Origin: JBCCGE01 sp039029455
GTDB taxonomy: Bacteria > Pseudomonadota > Gammaproteobacteria > Arenicellales > Poriferihabitantaceae
Direction of reading: 5' to 3'
NCBI GenBank assembly: GCA_039029455.1
Contig: JBCCGE010000002.1
Location: 62,001 to 126,000 of the forward strand
DNA: 64,000 bases
Positions within the stretch are counted from its first letter, which is position 1; the number at the start of each line of letters is the position of its first letter. The position numbers were made by a program, and so were the translations under genes. Of this stretch, positions 1-7,327 are shown piece after piece. The notes under the pieces were generated by a model. It was not told the DNA's origin. It saw only the letters and a list, made by a program, of their open reading frames with translations, and searched no databases.

Positions 1-648
1 AACAGAGTTGTTGATACCGAAGGCGTCGAACGGTTGCGCGATATTATTGCCGAGCGTCCGGTAATACTTATTACCTATCATCTAACCACTCTCGAAATGT
101 TGGGGAGCGTCGTTGGTCAAATGGGACCGTGCGTCTGTATGATGAACCACAACAAGGATCGACTGCTCACCTGGCAGCAATACAAGGCACGCAAGCGATT
201 TGGGGATATCAATATGGTAATGCGTGCGGAAGGATTACGGGGCATCATTAAAGGTATTCGCGAACGCAGATACTGTGTTTATTTGCCGGATGAGGATTTC
301 GGCGATGGCAAGCATGCAGAATTTGCACCATTTTTCGGTGTCAGCCGGGCAACCCTTAACACCACTGCTCGCCTCGCCCGTTCCACCGGCAGCGCTGTAG
401 TACCGGTTGTGTGCTACCTGGACCCGAAGAGCGGAAAGTATCGCTGCGTGTTTTCAGAACCTATCGAGAACTACCCGGGAGAGAATGAAACCGAAAATGC
501 GGTTCGGCTGAACGCAGCGATGGAGGAACAGATCCGGGTGGCCCCTGAACACTATCTTTGGACCTTCAGGTGGTTCAGAACGCGCCCCGACGGACTGCCC
601 GATCCGTATAAGTCAGTAGCGGCTTCTGCTGAGAAGCTGACGACGTGA
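1..648 (+). CDS. LpxL/HtrB-like lipid A acyltransferase (5' end cut off)
   Basis: The reading frame is open from base 1, so the gene starts outside the window and only its C-terminal 215 codons are seen. The family transfers a secondary acyl chain from acyl-ACP to lipid A at the inner face of the cytoplasmic membrane. The H-x4-E catalytic signature is visible as HLTTLE (His codon at 79-81), followed by the conserved region around 'RAEGLRGIIKGI', 'PDEDFG' and 'RSTGSAVVPV'. The end 'HYLWTFRWFRTRP' is the usual 'YLW..RRFK.RP' tail of this family. It overlaps the next gene by 4 bases, and that gene is an LPS-type glycosyltransferase, so the two probably form one lipopolysaccharide operon. I cannot tell LpxL, LpxM or LpxP types apart. 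Confidence 0.88.
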   Translation, partial: NRVVDTEGVERLRDIIAERPVILITYHLTTLEMLGSVVGQMGPCVCMMNHNKDRLLTWQQYKARKRFGDINMVMRAEGLRGIIKGIRERRYCVYLPDEDFGDGKHAEFAPFFGVSRATLNTTARLARSTGSAVVPVVCYLDPKSGKYRCVFSEPIENYPGENETENAVRLNAAMEEQIRVAPEHYLWTFRWFRTRPDGLPDPYKSVAASAEKLTT

Positions 649-1661
649 AAATACTTGCAATAAAGCAGACTTCGCTTGGAGACGTGCTGCATGTGACCGG
701 ACATTTGCGTCGGATGAAGGAAGCATTTCCAGAGGCTGAACTGCATGTGATGACAGCAACATCTTCGGCGATGATTCTTGAAAATCATACTTCCATTGAT
801 AAGTTGATAGTCATCGATCGATACGGGTTTAAAAAGAACTGGTGGCGCAAACCCGTCTGGTCCTATCGATTGATGAAGACTGCGATGCAGCAGATTCGAC
901 AGCATGAATATGATCTTGCAATCGATTTTCAGGGTTTGTCCAAATCTGTAATTTTTTTATATGGCGCCAGAGCCAGACGCAAATTTGTAAAGGGGAAGTG
1001 GCCCGGTCTGACCGGATTTCACAACCGTCAGTTGCATGCTGTGCGTGAAATGGATGCGGTCCTCGATATGGCGGGAATAGACGCTGAGGACACCAGCATG
1101 GAGTTCCAGACTACCGTGGACGACGATAATCATGTGGACTCTCTGGTGAAACAACTTGCCCGGAACGATCTACCGGTTCTTCTTTTCAGCTGCTTTTCAA
1201 GATGGCAAAGCAAGGATTGGCCGCTGGAGAAATACGTGGAACTTGCTCGCTATTACGCAGACGACAACCTGATCCTATTTTCGGGTGCAGAAAACAGGCA
1301 GCCGGAAATTGAGCAGGCCGTCGCATTGCTCAAGCATCCAAACTGTCACTCTGTTGCAGGCAAAATCACCCTTAGACAATTTGCCGCTCTGGCGGGTAAA
1401 GCAACCTTAATGGTGACCGGAGACAGTTTTCCGATGCACGTATCCGTTGCAAAAGGCACTCCGGTGGTTGCGATTTTTGGACCGACCAATCCGCACAAAG
1501 TCGGTCCGATTGGAAAATCCCACCGTGTCGTGCAGGCGCCAAATTGTCGACAATGTGAGAATTCGAGATGCCGACGGTTGTGTCTGCTGGACGTGCCGGT
1601 CGGATCAGTGCGTGATGCGGTTGATAACGCGCTGACAAAAATAGGATACCAAATCAGTTGA
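645..1661 (+). CDS. Family 9 glycosyltransferase, heptosyltransferase-like
   Basis: A 338-residue GT9 protein. Heptosyltransferases of this family (WaaC/WaaF) add heptose from ADP-heptose to the inner LPS core on the cytoplasmic side. Visible features are the N-terminal 'IKQTSLGDVLHVTGHL' (first Rossmann domain, family pattern SxLGDxxHxxP) and the donor-binding segment 'TGDSFPMHVSVAKGTPVV' followed by 'IFGPTNPHKVGP'. A C-terminal Cys cluster (C-x2-C-x4-C-x3-C around codons 1550-1580) is common in heptosyltransferase-II-like proteins. Translation starts at a GTG overlapping the TGA of the acyltransferase gene, which suggests translational coupling. The sugar specificity cannot be read from sequence. 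The 3' end overlaps the convergent LysR gene by 8 bases. Confidence 0.85.
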   Translation: MKILAIKQTSLGDVLHVTGHLRRMKEAFPEAELHVMTATSSAMILENHTSIDKLIVIDRYGFKKNWWRKPVWSYRLMKTAMQQIRQHEYDLAIDFQGLSKSVIFLYGARARRKFVKGKWPGLTGFHNRQLHAVREMDAVLDMAGIDAEDTSMEFQTTVDDDNHVDSLVKQLARNDLPVLLFSCFSRWQSKDWPLEKYVELARYYADDNLILFSGAENRQPEIEQAVALLKHPNCHSVAGKITLRQFAALAGKATLMVTGDSFPMHVSVAKGTPVVAIFGPTNPHKVGPIGKSHRVVQAPNCRQCENSRCRRLCLLDVPVGSVRDAVDNALTKIGYQIS

Positions 1662-2604
1662 GTGCCGTTCGGGCATTTTCGAACATACGATCGAATTCTG
1701 CCTGCGAAGTGTCAGCCTCTTCGGTGATCCAACTGCGAAATGCGGCAATTTGCGGTTCTGACTCTCGTCCGGGAACGCAGATAAAATAATAGGAAACATT
1801 GGATCGCGAAACCACTTCAGGAAACAGCATGACCAGCCGCCCGGCGTTAATATCATCGAGTACGTGGGAGCTGCGAGCCAGAGCTATTCCCTGATCATCT
1901 ATTGCCGCCTGCAGCGCAAGGCTTGTGAGCGGAAACTTGGTGCCGGGAGGCATTTTCTTGACTGCAACGCCTGCGTCCTTAAACCAGTCTCGCCATTTCG
2001 GCAGAATATCGATGATGCCACGACGAAGCAGTGGGTAGCGTAACAATTCCTCGGGGCTTTGCGGCGAGCCGTTTTTTTCCAGAAAACGAGGACTGCAGAC
2101 GGGGAAGACATATTCATTGAGGATGCGTTGCTCGAACATATTCCCCCAGTTGCCGTATCCCAGTCGAATGCCGATATCTGCGTTTTCTGCGTTGAAATCC
2201 ACCAATTGGTCGGACGTCGATATCCAGACATCAATGTCCGGGTAGTCCTGCTTGAAATGACCGAGCCGTGGCACCAGCCACTTGAAGGCGAAAGACTGCA
2301 ACAGCGTAACCCGCAAAGCAGCCGGACCGTCGTTGCGTTCATTCAAATCCTCAAGTGTCGACGAAATTCTCCGTATAAAGTCCCTGACGATAGGCACCAG
2401 AGCATGTCCCGCTTCGGTCAGAACAAGCCGTCGGCCACGGCGTTCAAACAGCTTGAACCCCCACATTTCTTCTGCGTGTTTGATCTGGTGGCTTATAGCG
2501 CTTTGGGTGACAAACAATTCTTCGGCAGCCCGGGTGTAGCTTAAATGTCTGGCGGCTGCCTCGAGCGCCCGAAGCGCCGCAATAGGTGGAAATCGTACCG
2601 ACAC
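1654..2604 (-). CDS. LysR-family transcriptional regulator, GcvA-like
   Basis: A 316-residue protein of normal LysR length. The winged HTH lies near residues 20-60 ('LSYTRAAEELFVTQSAISHQI', then 'LFERRGRRLVLTEAG'), followed by a substrate-binding domain (about 92-300). The opening 'PPIAALRALEAAARHLSYTRAAEEL' is typical of the GcvA-like subgroup. It starts with GTG. It is divergent from the 28-residue peptide/DUF1127 unit, so that unit is the obvious candidate target, although LysR proteins also commonly autoregulate. The effector ligand is unknown. Its 3' end runs 8 bases into the glycosyltransferase gene. Confidence 0.88.
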   Translation of the reverse strand: MSVRFPPIAALRALEAAARHLSYTRAAEELFVTQSAISHQIKHAEEMWGFKLFERRGRRLVLTEAGHALVPIVRDFIRRISSTLEDLNERNDGPAALRVTLLQSFAFKWLVPRLGHFKQDYPDIDVWISTSDQLVDFNAENADIGIRLGYGNWGNMFEQRILNEYVFPVCSPRFLEKNGSPQSPEELLRYPLLRRGIIDILPKWRDWFKDAGVAVKKMPPGTKFPLTSLALQAAIDDQGIALARSSHVLDDINAGRLVMLFPEVVSRSNVSYYFICVPGRESEPQIAAFRSWITEEADTSQAEFDRMFENARTALN

Positions 2605-2651
2605 AGTTAAAGTTTATACATGAACAAATACTCATGAATTAGATGAGAAAC

Positions 2652-2674
2652 TTTCGTTTGTTCCAAACCGAAAA
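2652..2674. promoter_or_regulatory. Imperfect palindrome over the -35 region (possible operator)
   Basis: Arms TTTCGTTTG and CAAACCGAAA are inverted repeats around a 3-4 base centre with one bulged C. The palindrome covers the -35 hexamer of the predicted promoter at 2658-2686. It also lies between the divergent LysR gene and the small peptide/DUF1127 genes, where a LysR or other repressor site would be expected. No protein assignment is possible from sequence. Confidence 0.4.
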
Positions 2675-2686
2675 CGCCCTTATATT
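2658..2686 (+). promoter_or_regulatory. Sigma70-type promoter for the small peptide/DUF1127 unit
   Basis: A -35 TTGTTC (2658-2663) and a -10 TATATT (2681-2686) are separated by 17 bases. The next gene start is 70 bases downstream at 2757, on the same strand. Confidence 0.5.
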
Positions 2687-2756
2687 CAGAGGCGTACCAA
2701 CAGCGAAACGTTGCTTTTGGGTTTGCTAAGTTCTTGACTATTCGAGGTATTTTGAA

Positions 2757-2843
2757 ATGGCTAATAATTTGATTATTCGTGTAGGTGCTGCTTATATCGG
2801 CGCTCTGTCGATACTGGCCTTGATAATGGCTGTCGTCAGTTAG
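2757..2843 (+). CDS. 28-residue single-span membrane peptide
   Basis: A very short open frame, ATG at 2757 to TAG at 2841-2843, giving 28 residues that begin MANNLIIRVGAAYIG and end in AVVS. Nearly the whole peptide is hydrophobic, consistent with one membrane span. A GAGG ribosome-binding site sits at 2744-2747, nine bases before the ATG. A second site (AGGAG, 2842-2846) overlaps its stop and serves the DUF1127 gene. Position between a promoter and DUF1127, a good ribosome-binding site and a coherent hydrophobic product argue that it is translated, but I recognise no family. The alternative is a non-functional leader ORF coupling translation to the next gene. Confidence 0.5.
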   Translation: MANNLIIRVGAAYIGALSILALIMAVVS

Positions 2844-2852
2844 GAGTTTATC

Positions 2853-3125
2853 ATGAGTATGACTAAAAATTTATCGTCTAACGTTATCGTTGGAGAATTC
2901 CGGACTTCACTGTTGTCGAGACTGTTCAGCCGATTCGTCGCCTGGCGTCGTCGACAGGTCGCAATAGCACAGTTGCAGCAGATGCCGGATCGTTTACTGG
3001 CCGATATTGGGATCGAGCGCTACCAGATTAGCGATTTCGTGAATAAATCGGATGCGGCAGATGAGGTCACATTTCGTGCACCAGCACCGTACAACAAAGA
3101 GGTCGCACTGCCTCACGCCGCCTGA
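2853..3125 (+). CDS. DUF1127 domain protein
   Basis: A 90-residue protein with a DUF1127 (YjiS-like) motif at about residues 24-60: 'RFVAWRRRQVAIAQLQQM', then 'DRLLADIGIERYQI'. DUF1127 proteins are small and arginine-rich. In some proteobacteria, members bind RNA or affect phosphate/carbon metabolism and RNA turnover, but no general role is settled. The gene has a strong ribosome-binding site (AGGAG at 2842-2846) and ends just before a rho-independent terminator, so with the 28-residue peptide it forms a complete two-gene unit. The residues after about 65 are not conserved in any way I can recognise. Confidence 0.82.
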   Translation: MSMTKNLSSNVIVGEFRTSLLSRLFSRFVAWRRRQVAIAQLQQMPDRLLADIGIERYQISDFVNKSDAADEVTFRAPAPYNKEVALPHAA

Positions 3126-3155
3126 CAATCTTCATTCCTCCATTGGTGTTTATTA

Positions 3156-3183
3156 GGGCGACCGCCAGGTCGCCCATTTTTTT
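3156..3183 (+). terminator. Rho-independent terminator after the DUF1127 gene
   Basis: A perfect 8-bp stem, GGGCGACC (3156-3163) with GGTCGCCC (3168-3175), has a 4-base loop and a run of seven T (3177-3183). It lies 30 bases after the DUF1127 stop codon. Confidence 0.9.
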
Positions 3184-3306
3184 GCCCACATGGACGTGGT
3201 CGGATGTTTCATTGCCCAATATTTGATGGCACGAATTCAATGTGGACATATCGATCCACAACAGATTGAGCTAGAATCCGAGCGGTCGATTTTTACCCTT
3301 CCGGAT

Positions 3307-3723
3307 ATGTTTTTCGAGTTTTTAGCGCAACACTGGTATCTGTTTGCAATGCTGGCAATTATTTTGCTCTTGCTGGCATTTGGACCGAACACTGCGGCTG
3401 CGGGCGCCAAAAAAATATCGGCGTTACAGCTTCCCCAGTTGCAATCCCGACAGGGCGCTGCAATTGTAGATGTGAGCACGCAGGAAGAATTTGCTGCAGG
3501 TCACATTGAGCAGTCAAAAAATATTCCGTTGAAAACTCTCGAGGAAAACCTGGATCAGTTGAAAAAGTTCAAGGAAAAGCCCGTGATTCTTGTCTGTGCG
3601 GCGGGTACCAGAGCCCCGAAAGCTGCGGGTGTGTTGCGTAAAGGTGGGTTTTCCGACCTCTACTTACTCGATGGCGGTCTGGCGGCATGGCGAAAGGAAA
3701 ATCTGCCGTTGGCTAAAAATTGA
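3307..3723 (+). CDS. Membrane-anchored rhodanese-domain protein (YibN-like)
   Basis: A 138-residue protein with an N-terminal membrane span (about 10-27, 'WYLFAMLAIILLLLAFGP') and a rhodanese domain at about 40-136. The putative active-site Cys97 lies in 'LVCAAGTRAPKA', so the persulfide-carrying residue is present. Start at ATG 3307 was chosen because it places the span at the N terminus. The frame is open further upstream, but that part lacks family similarity and would run back to the terminator. The same arrangement (yibN beside secB and gpsA) occurs in enterobacteria, which supports the assignment. The sulfur acceptor is unknown. Confidence 0.85.
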   Translation: MFFEFLAQHWYLFAMLAIILLLLAFGPNTAAAGAKKISALQLPQLQSRQGAAIVDVSTQEEFAAGHIEQSKNIPLKTLEENLDQLKKFKEKPVILVCAAGTRAPKAAGVLRKGGFSDLYLLDGGLAAWRKENLPLAKN

Positions 3724-3759
3724 TCTCCGACTTCTAACCTCTGTACACCATTTGTCGCT

Positions 3760-4233
3760 ATGGCCTCTCCCGTCACTAAACTGGAACCCAAAAAAATCTA
3801 CCTGAAGGACTGTTCATTCGAATCACCTTCGAGTCCACATATTTTCGCTCGTGGAGAGGTTCAGCCGAAAATGGAAGTCCAAATGACTATCGCCCACACC
3901 CGTATCGAGGCAGATCACAATTTTTTTGAAGTCGTATTGAAGATTACGGTAACGGCGACTCATGAAGACACAAATCTTTTCCTCGCCGAAATTCAGCAGG
4001 CTGGGATATTCGGCGTGCAGAATCTTGCAGAGGACCGAATAGAGATGGTGCTTGAAGTCGCCTGTCCACACATGCTGCTGCCGTTTGCGCGGGAAGAGCT
4101 CGCGGGGCTGGTAGCCAAGGGCGGGTTCCCCCAACTTCTTTTGAATCCGGTCAATTTCGAAGCGATATACCAGCAGAAAAAAGAAAAAGAAGCTCGGAGC
4201 GTGGAACCACCTGCTGACGCGCGGCCGAACTGA
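3760..4233 (+). CDS. secB: Protein-export chaperone SecB
   Basis: A 157-residue SecB, the tetrameric cytosolic chaperone that keeps preproteins unfolded and hands them to SecA. Recognisable segments are 'IYLKDCSFESPSSP', the strand-rich core 'DHNFFEVVLKITVTA', and the conserved 'CPHMLLPFAREELAGLVAKGGFPQLLLNPVNFEAIY' region (residues about 108-142, shown here only for orientation). Length matches the family (about 155). It lies between a YibN-like rhodanese and gpsA, the classical gammaproteobacterial neighbourhood, although grxC is missing here. The C-terminal tail is Lys/Glu-rich and variable, as usual. Confidence 0.96.
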   Translation: MASPVTKLEPKKIYLKDCSFESPSSPHIFARGEVQPKMEVQMTIAHTRIEADHNFFEVVLKITVTATHEDTNLFLAEIQQAGIFGVQNLAEDRIEMVLEVACPHMLLPFAREELAGLVAKGGFPQLLLNPVNFEAIYQQKKEKEARSVEPPADARPN

Positions 4234-4254
4234 TTCAAATCATCATCGCAGAGT

Positions 4255-5289
4255 TTGCATAACCAGGAGAATAATTCGGAAGTTGCTGTATTGGGAGCAG
4301 GGTCGTGGGGAACTGCGCTGGCATCTCTGGCGTGTAAAAATTTCTCCAGAGTTCGTCTCTGGTCTCATCGTTCGCAAATACTTGAAGACATTGCTGAAAC
4401 CGGTGAGAACCGAAGTTATCTTCCGGGTATCGAGCTGCAATCCAACATTATTCCGTCACCTGATCTGGAAGACATTGTTGGTGGTGTAAGCCGTTTTATT
4501 GTCGTTGTCCCGAGCCACGCATTCAGACAAACCTGCGACCGGCTTCAGCGCATACGCAGCCGTGCAGGTTCGGATCTCGATCCCTTACAACTCGTATGGG
4601 GCACCAAAGGTTTCGAGCCGGACTCCGGGCTGTTGCTGAGTCAGGTCGCTGCTGAAATATTTCCCGAAGATGCAAATTTTGGCGTCGTCTCCGGACCCAG
4701 TTTTGCCAAAGAGACCACGCTTCAGATGCCGACTGCACTGACCGTAGCCTGCCGGTTCGAGGGTGAGGTTGAAAGCGTTTGCGAGTGGTTTCGAACGGCC
4801 ACTACGAGAGTCTACGGCAGTGATGATTTAATCGGTGTGCAGCTGGGGGGCGCGATCAAAAATGTGATGGCGATCGCAGCAGGCATTGGCGATGGGCTCG
4901 GCTACGGTGCCAATGCAAGAGCCGCGCTGATTACTCGGGGGTTGGTTGAGTTGAATCGCCTGTGTAAAGCACTGGGAGGCAAGCCGGAGACAATAATGGG
5001 CTTAACCGGTGTCGGGGATCTGGTATTGACATGCACTGATAATCAATCGCGGAACCGTCGCTTTGGTATGGGACTGGGGGCGGGAAAGTCGATCCAGGCT
5101 ATAAAAGAAGAAATCGGACAGGAAATCGAGGGCATAAATACCACTCAGGTTTTGTTTAATAAAAGTAAGGATCTGAATTTGACAATGCCAATAACTGAGC
5201 AGGTTTACCAGATTATATTTGAGGGTAAAAACCCGGCACATGCGGTCAACAGTCTGCTGCAGCGCACAGCAAAGAGTGAGAACGAGTAA
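4255..5289 (+). CDS. gpsA: Glycerol-3-phosphate dehydrogenase [NAD(P)+]
   Basis: A 344-residue GpsA, which reduces dihydroxyacetone phosphate to sn-glycerol-3-phosphate for phospholipid synthesis. The nucleotide-binding GAGSWGTA motif is at residues 14-21. The catalytic/substrate region 'GGAIKNVMAIAAGIGDGLG' and 'NARAALITRGLVE' follow, then 'GLTGVGDLVLTC'. The only in-frame start codon before the Rossmann motif is TTG at 4255. A better ribosome-binding site (AGGAG, 4265-4269) lies downstream of it but has no in-frame start after it, so the true initiation point is uncertain. The gene follows secB by 21 bases and overlaps the next gene. Confidence 0.93.
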   Translation: MHNQENNSEVAVLGAGSWGTALASLACKNFSRVRLWSHRSQILEDIAETGENRSYLPGIELQSNIIPSPDLEDIVGGVSRFIVVVPSHAFRQTCDRLQRIRSRAGSDLDPLQLVWGTKGFEPDSGLLLSQVAAEIFPEDANFGVVSGPSFAKETTLQMPTALTVACRFEGEVESVCEWFRTATTRVYGSDDLIGVQLGGAIKNVMAIAAGIGDGLGYGANARAALITRGLVELNRLCKALGGKPETIMGLTGVGDLVLTCTDNQSRNRRFGMGLGAGKSIQAIKEEIGQEIEGINTTQVLFNKSKDLNLTMPITEQVYQIIFEGKNPAHAVNSLLQRTAKSENE

Positions 5290-6271
5290 CCGATCTACGG
5301 ATAGTTGTCTGTCTTTTCTGGCGCGAGCACTGAGCGTCATCAGGAATCTGAGTTTGGTCATTCTGATTGTTGCGGCATGTTCAGCAAAAGCCGATTACTC
5401 TGTGGCTCGAACCCAACTAATTGGCATTGACTCTTTCGATTCTGATCCTGAGCATGACATTAGCGGCTTGTCCGGGTTGGCGTGGGATTACGATCAACAA
5501 ATCCTGTGGGCGGTATCAGATCTTGGTTTTGTAGCATCGTTCGAGTTGTTGCCAAACCCGGCGGACCCGGTGCGTATCAGATTGGTTGAAAAGTTTCCGC
5601 TGAATCTGAAAGACGAGCGCCTGACCGGAAAAAAATGGCTGGATGCAGAAGGTCTTGCCCTTGCCCGGCATGACAACGGCGTGGCTGGTGATACCGAGTT
5701 GATTGTCTCTTTTGAGAGGCGACCTCGGCTCGAGGGGTTCAATGCTCGCGGTGAGTGGACCCGGAAAATTGAAATTCCGGAGTTTTTTAAAGATGCAGAG
5801 AACTATCGGCACTCCAACAATGCGCTGGAATCAGTAACACATCATCCAAAGTTCGGATGGATTCTCGGTATCGAGTTTCCGTATCAGTCTGAAAACGAGA
5901 ACCTGCACACTATTTTTACCGCAGATGGTGTGCGTTCGTGGCGTTTCGCGCGCTCCGAGTTGCCCGGTAGCGCTTTGACAGGGCTGCAGTGGATACAGAG
6001 CAGTCGTCTGATAACGCTTGAGAGGGCGTACGTAGATCCGTTACAGCCGTTTTACACAATTCTTCGAGTTCTGGATCTTGACCAATGTGGAGAGACAGTA
6101 ACCTGTGAGCCCAAGCCACTGCTGCAATTAAACAGTCATCTTGATGGACCCTTGGACAATTTTGAGGGAATTGCGAAGATTGATGATTCAAATCTGATAT
6201 TGGTTAGCGACAACAATGGCAGTGATGTTCAACAAACTTTGTTTATGAGAGTCCAGTTCGAACACCGCTAA
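5276..6271 (+). CDS. Phytase-like/esterase-like beta-propeller lipoprotein
   Basis: About 331 residues. It resembles the 'esterase-like activity of phytase' family (PF13449): repeated segments such as 'DISGLSGLAWDYDQQILWAVSD', 'WLDAEGLAL', 'NNALESVTHHP' and 'DNFEGIAKIDDSNLILVSDNN' have the family's Glu/Asp-rich propeller pattern. The region 'SLVILIVAAC' looks like a signal sequence ending in a lipobox (VAAC), so it is probably a lipid-anchored envelope protein. No ATG gives a sensible signal peptide. GTG at 5276 is preferred, overlapping gpsA by 14 bases. ATG at 5240 inside gpsA is the alternative. Substrate unknown. Confidence 0.72.
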   Translation: MRTSNRSTDSCLSFLARALSVIRNLSLVILIVAACSAKADYSVARTQLIGIDSFDSDPEHDISGLSGLAWDYDQQILWAVSDLGFVASFELLPNPADPVRIRLVEKFPLNLKDERLTGKKWLDAEGLALARHDNGVAGDTELIVSFERRPRLEGFNARGEWTRKIEIPEFFKDAENYRHSNNALESVTHHPKFGWILGIEFPYQSENENLHTIFTADGVRSWRFARSELPGSALTGLQWIQSSRLITLERAYVDPLQPFYTILRVLDLDQCGETVTCEPKPLLQLNSHLDGPLDNFEGIAKIDDSNLILVSDNNGSDVQQTLFMRVQFEHR

Positions 6272-6282
6272 ATCGTGAGTGA

Positions 6283-6771
6283 TCAGGCCGGCGGACCCGT
6301 TGCAGTAACGGAGGCGGTGCCTTCAAACCCGTGTTGCCTCCATGCTTCATAGACGACGACAGATACAGCATTGGACAGATTCAGACTTCGGCTTTGAGGT
6401 GTCATTGGGAGATGCAGCCTATGTTGCTCGTGAATACAGGACCGGATTTTTTCGGGCAGCCCGCTGCCTTCTGAGCCGAATACCAGAGCGTCATTTTTAA
6501 GGAATCTGAATGCGCTATACGGGGTACTGTGTCGGGTGGAAAAACTCAGTATTCGACCGCTGAAATGGTCTGTAAATTCGCTCCATGATTTCCATGATCG
6601 TATGTTGGCAAACTCACGGTAGTCCAGACCGGCCCTTCGGAGCGACTTTTCCTGCAGGGTGAACCCGAGAGGTTCGATAAGATGCAGCTGACAGCCGGTG
6701 TTTGCACACAGCCGGATTATGTTACCGGTGTTCGGCGGAATCTCTGGATGAACAAGGACAACAGAAAACAT
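6283..6771 (-). CDS. trmL: tRNA (cytidine/uridine-34-2'-O)-methyltransferase TrmL
   Basis: A 162-residue SPOUT methyltransferase that methylates the ribose of the wobble nucleotide in tRNA-Leu isoacceptors using S-adenosylmethionine. Motifs include 'HPEIPPNTGNIIRLCANTG' at the N terminus, 'LIEPLGF', then the knot residues 'FGSEGSGLP' and 'RSLNLSNAVSVVVYEAWRQ'. Length fits the family. It is 15 bases downstream of hemJ on the same strand, so the two are likely cotranscribed. It is convergent with the phytase-like lipoprotein gene, 11 bases apart. Confidence 0.95.
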   Translation of the reverse strand: MFSVVLVHPEIPPNTGNIIRLCANTGCQLHLIEPLGFTLQEKSLRRAGLDYREFANIRSWKSWSEFTDHFSGRILSFSTRHSTPYSAFRFLKNDALVFGSEGSGLPEKIRSCIHEQHRLHLPMTPQSRSLNLSNAVSVVVYEAWRQHGFEGTASVTATGPPA

Positions 6772-6786
6772 CGCATGAGTCCGAGT

Positions 6787-7200
6787 TCAGAATGGTTTTA
6801 CAACCACAAGAATGACGATGCCTACCAACAAAAGCACGGGCGCTTCGTTCATCCAGCGATAGAATATATGGCTTCTGACATTGGCATCCCGTCTGAATCG
6901 CACCAGAGCAAAGTAACACCAGATGTGATAGACAATCAGCAGAAATACCAGCGCAAGCTTCCAAACCAGCCACCGCCCTGAAAATCCGTAACCGATCCAA
7001 AGCCACATGCCGAGGACGACAGTAACGATCGCGCCGGGTGTCATGATTCCGAAAAAAAGCTTGCGTTCCATAACCTTAAATCGCTCCTTACTGATCTCAT
7101 CTTCAGCCTGCGCATGGTACACGTAGAGTCTCGGCAAATAAAAAATCCCCGCCATCCAGGTGACCATTGAGATGATGTGGAACGCCTTAATCCAGAGCAT
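6787..7200 (-). CDS. hemJ: Protoporphyrinogen IX oxidase HemJ
   Basis: A small integral membrane protein (137 residues from ATG at 7200) with about four hydrophobic spans. HemJ oxidises protoporphyrinogen IX to protoporphyrin IX in haem synthesis and replaces HemG/HemY in many proteobacteria. The N-terminal signature 'LWIKAFHIISMVTWMAGIFYLPRLYVYH' (residues about 2-29) with its conserved His and Arg is diagnostic, and 'MERKLF' and the C-terminal 'FYRWMNEAP' follow. A GTG 42 bases upstream (7242) would add 14 residues. I prefer the ATG because family members begin at the 'MLWIKAFH' position. Confidence 0.9.
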   Translation of the reverse strand: MLWIKAFHIISMVTWMAGIFYLPRLYVYHAQAEDEISKERFKVMERKLFFGIMTPGAIVTVVLGMWLWIGYGFSGRWLVWKLALVFLLIVYHIWCYFALVRFRRDANVRSHIFYRWMNEAPVLLLVGIVILVVVKPF

Positions 7201-7327
7201 TGGTTTGGAAATGTGCTTTTGTTCGTATTTTACGCCTATCACACTCGCCAGATCACAATGACTATAGATGGTACATAGACCGCATGCGGGATGATGCCTT
7301 AGTATCGCGTCGTCTGGTATTCATTGT

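Noticed and set aside
552..905. Minus-strand frame over the acyltransferase/glycosyltransferase junction
   Set aside because: It overlaps two well-supported plus-strand genes and its translation has no recognisable domain. The same holds for the other antisense frames over dapF, prlC, mnmG, yidC and the mur genes.
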